Part shown: one piece after another, positions 61,849 through 64,000 of the stretch | Layout of the letters: every line of letters starts with the position of its first letter | Numbering within the stretch: the first letter of the stretch is position 1 | Assembly (NCBI GenBank): GCA_002794785.1 | Contig: NBBA01000002.1 | Location: forward strand, 2,294,001 to 2,358,000 | DNA from: Coniferiporia sulphurascens | Taxonomy: Eukaryota; Basidiomycota; Agaricomycetes; Hymenochaetales; Hymenochaetaceae | DNA: 64,000 bases | Direction of reading: 5' to 3' | Notes under the pieces: generated by a model | Databases searched by the model: none | What the model was told of the DNA's origin: nothing | The model's input: only the letters and a program-made list of their open reading frames with translations | Made by a program: the position numbers and the translations under genes

Positions 61849-63163
61849 ATGCCCCTAATTCCCATCGATGAGTTGGGGAATAGCCTCTTTTACGATGACT
61901 CTGGAGCCCCAGAAAGCTCGAAGGATACCTACACAACATTGATCATTGTGCATGGAACGGCATTTCATGGAGGTAAGTCACGAGTTTTTGCGGGGTCCAG
62001 TTGCAGATCTGGCCGAAACAATGTCTTTCGCTGGAGATGGTCAGACTGTCACTCCGACACTGTGTCTCCGGAGTGAAATTGTGTCCCTGACTTGATGGAT
62101 TGCTTACAGCGGTCTTCAAGCGCATCCTGCCCCTCGCTCCAAGGCATCAGATTCGTCTGGTAATTATCAACCGTCGGGACTACCCCGGATCTTCCCCATA
62201 TGCGGAAGCTGAGCTTGAGAATATCCGAGGGTCAGACACAAAGTCCCATAATGCATTCGCGCAGGCGCGGGGACTGGAGTTCGCTACCTTCGTTAAGAAC
62301 TTCGCAGAGAAGGAGAAGATACCGCAGACGTCACTTGACGGGAAATCGGGCGGGGTCGCTCTAATGGCCTGGTCATCGGGAGTTAGCTACACGCTCCCGT
62401 TGCTTTCCTTTGCGGACACTATACCCGCTCGGATTAGGGAAGATATTGAGCCTTACCTTCGATCCTTGATCATTTTCGGTGCGTTCATACCGCATTGGTC
62501 TGTACTTCGGTTTTAATAGATGATACAGACGTACCGCGTTGGGTCCTCGGTCCTCCTACACCAGACCACGGCACCGCCGTCCTTCGAGATGAATCTCTCC
62601 CCCCCTCTGAACGCGCGCGGCGCTTCAGTGAATGGGTTGGCGCGTATTACAAGCACAGCAGTCTCACGTCGCACGACACCAACGATTTACTGTTATTTCC
62701 CGTTGCGGGATCGCGCATGGGCACCGTAGAATCAATGAGCATCGACGAGCAACGGGATTTAACACATTATGCGGCCGTAGAGCGCAGCGAGGTTGCAGCG
62801 CGGACGGGGAGACCCGAAATGTATGCGGAGAGGGTGCGCCAGGCATTATTCGACGACGAACTGGCAAGGTATTTGCCGAAATGTAAAGTCGATGTCATCT
62901 GGTGTGAGTACTCAACGTGGGTATGCGTCGACGCTGCGTGGAGGTTTGAAAAACTGAGAAAGGCGGCTGATGAACAAGGAATAAAAGGAAGACAGCTGAG
63001 GATCTTTATGATGCCTGAAGCAAACCACTTTGTGAGTCCTTCACCCAATTGCCAGTGATGGACGGTCATGGCGGTCATCGGGTGATTTAATGTTGTATTC
63101 CAGGCCCATTGGGAGGTACCTGATAAGACTATGGGATTTTTCGCGGAGGTGCTCAGTACTTGA
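61849..63163 (+). CDS. Alpha/beta hydrolase fold protein
   Basis: Start ATG 61849 (MPLIPIDELGNSLFYDDSGA). Then TTLIIVHGTAFHG with the HG oxyanion motif, spliced to AVFKRILPLAPRHQIRLVII and NRRDYPGSSPYAEAE. LMAWSSGVSYTLPLLSF follows; WSSG occupies the nucleophile-elbow position (G-x-S-x-G-like, with Ala-Trp before Ser). Later come DDTDVPRWVLGPPTPDHGTA, an alpha-helical lid, and CKVDVIWCEYSTWVCVDAAW. The last exon follows MMPEANHF with AHWEVPDKTMGFFAEVLST; the NHF His is the likely catalytic base. Introns at about 61973-62108, 62480-62518 and 63032-63103. Stop TGA at 63161-63163. About 350 residues. Substrate unknown. The nucleophile elbow is not a clean GxSxG, so activity should not be assumed. 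Confidence 0.78.
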
Positions 63164-63514
63164 TGGAAGGATATTTATTAGTGCAAGGGTGAAGCGAGGC
63201 CAGCCGATTCGGGGACGAGCGTTTTTCAGCTATGACTCGGAGTGCTCGTCCAAAATACCTTCACTCACAAATTTGATCTGTCTTGCAAGAATTAATACAC
63301 ATAGTGTTATGAAAAGGTATCGTTTGACGAGGTTAATGTGATGCTTTTGCTAGTGCACTTCGGGGTACGAGGTCAAAGATGTAATAATGAGTAAATGTAA
63401 CGCGAGGCCAAAGCGCGTCGGTCACGCGTGGCCTTCAACCTCATGTTCTTCTAAGTCTCCAAGAGGCCTACGCTCGACGTTCACCTCATCGACGCGCGCA
63501 AAAATACGACGCAC
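63164..63514. other. Intergenic upstream of the right-edge gene
   Basis: 351 bases between two plus-strand genes. It contains the hydrolase 3' end and the presumptive promoter of the next gene. No clear gene or element. Confidence 0.5.
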
Positions 63515-64000
63515 ATGTCGACCAACGCCCTTTTTACGATCCAAATGTCCTTTCCTTTCAGCTTTCGCCTTTCTGTCCCCGGGATTTCCAACCCGTTTTT
63601 GAACTCACCGCCTCCTCCCCGAACAGCTCGGGCCGGCGGGAAACAGCCGTTTGAGGCATCGCACCTCGATGCAGCATGGACCTCGTCGGCCCCTATCTAT
63701 CGCCGTCGTCCTTCGCCAGGTCCTGCCCCAGCGCCCCTCGTTCGCAAGAGGGGATGGGTGCCCTCCACTGCTGAGCCCAGTCGTGCTGCAGTTGTGTCTA
63801 CTTCAACAACGGGCTTCTTGGACACCCCAGCTAAATACAGGGACATGTCTGTAGTTCCCAACGAGGGAGAAGACAATGAAGAGGTGGTCGTAGGTTAGTT
63901 TACCGACTACACTTTAACTTCCCTCCGACATCCCTTCCGATCCAACGGTCTGTCCTATGGAAATAACCTCCATACTCGCTTCATGCGAGTCGTGCTACGA
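63515..64000 (+). CDS. First exon of an unidentified gene (partial, runs off the right edge)
   Basis: Frame from ATG 63515 (MSTNALFTIQMSFPFSFRLS) or more likely ATG 63545 (MSFPFSFRLSVPGISNPFLN). It continues with PPPPRTARAGGKQPFEASHL, WTSSAPIYRRRPSPGPAPAP, KRGWVPSTAEPSRAAVVSTS and DTPAKYRDMSVVPNEGEDNE, reaching EEVVVG. A GTTAGT donor at about 63894 interrupts it, followed by intron sequence. The next exon probably starts near or past the edge. Pro/Ser-rich, disordered, no domain seen; I do not recognise it. Confidence 0.55.

Overview
This window is nuclear DNA from a filamentous basidiomycete, most likely an agaricomycete. Genes are closely packed on both strands. Most are cut by many GT..AG introns of about 45-70 bases, so long proteins have to be assembled from short open stretches. 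The protein set fits this: SAGA Spt20, Sds3-type corepressor, Ded1, Bud6, Mms22, Lyc1, and a fungal DOPA-dioxygenase-family enzyme. I saw no rRNA, convincing tRNA, CRISPR array or bacterial-type operon. All gene models were made by reading splice sites by eye. Internal exon edges are therefore inferences, while the family calls rest on motifs read in the translations.

Layout. 0-14 kb: the 3' end of an unknown gene, AP-1 gamma-adaptin (-), Bud6 (+), the 60S factor Sda1 (-), a cystathionine beta-synthase ending in a hydrophobic tail (+), a DOPA-dioxygenase-family enzyme (-) and the gamma-tubulin-complex microprotein Mzt1 (+). 14-30 kb: U2 snRNP SF3B1, a forkhead factor and an Sds3-like protein (all +), an Ala/Thr-rich secreted protein and the eEF2 chaperone Hgh1 (both -), and Gln-rich Spt20 (+). 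30-43 kb, all on the minus strand: a GATA factor, a conserved protein of unknown function, the Ded1 helicase, an ADF-H/coiled-coil/PH protein and a DUF1295 membrane protein. 42.5-54.5 kb: the large repair protein Mms22 (-), a Lyc1-type acetyltransferase (+), mitochondrial Grx5 (-) facing a short-chain dehydrogenase (+), and a dienelactone hydrolase (-). 54.8-64 kb: a leucine-rich-repeat protein and an MFS transporter (both -), a small DNA transposon with exact terminal inverted repeats, an alpha/beta hydrolase (+), and the first exon of a gene leaving the window.

Most genes are housekeeping: vesicle traffic, polarity and cytoskeleton, ribosome assembly, splicing, chromatin, repair, iron-sulfur biogenesis. 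Several pairs are divergent across only 190-270 bases and probably share promoters: AP-1 gamma/Bud6, Sda1/CBS, Hgh1/Spt20, Mms22/Lyc1, Grx5/SDR. The only clearly accessory stretch is about 57-63 kb (transporter, transposon, hydrolase).

I found no convincing new multi-gene system. The observations most worth a second look are the tail-ended CBS that lacks a Bateman domain, a natural Arg in SF3B1 at the position of human Lys666, an altered forkhead recognition helix, the ADF-H/coiled-coil/PH architecture, the 0.88 kb TA-flanked transposon, and Cbf1-type E-boxes upstream of several genes, including the two sulfur/iron-sulfur genes.
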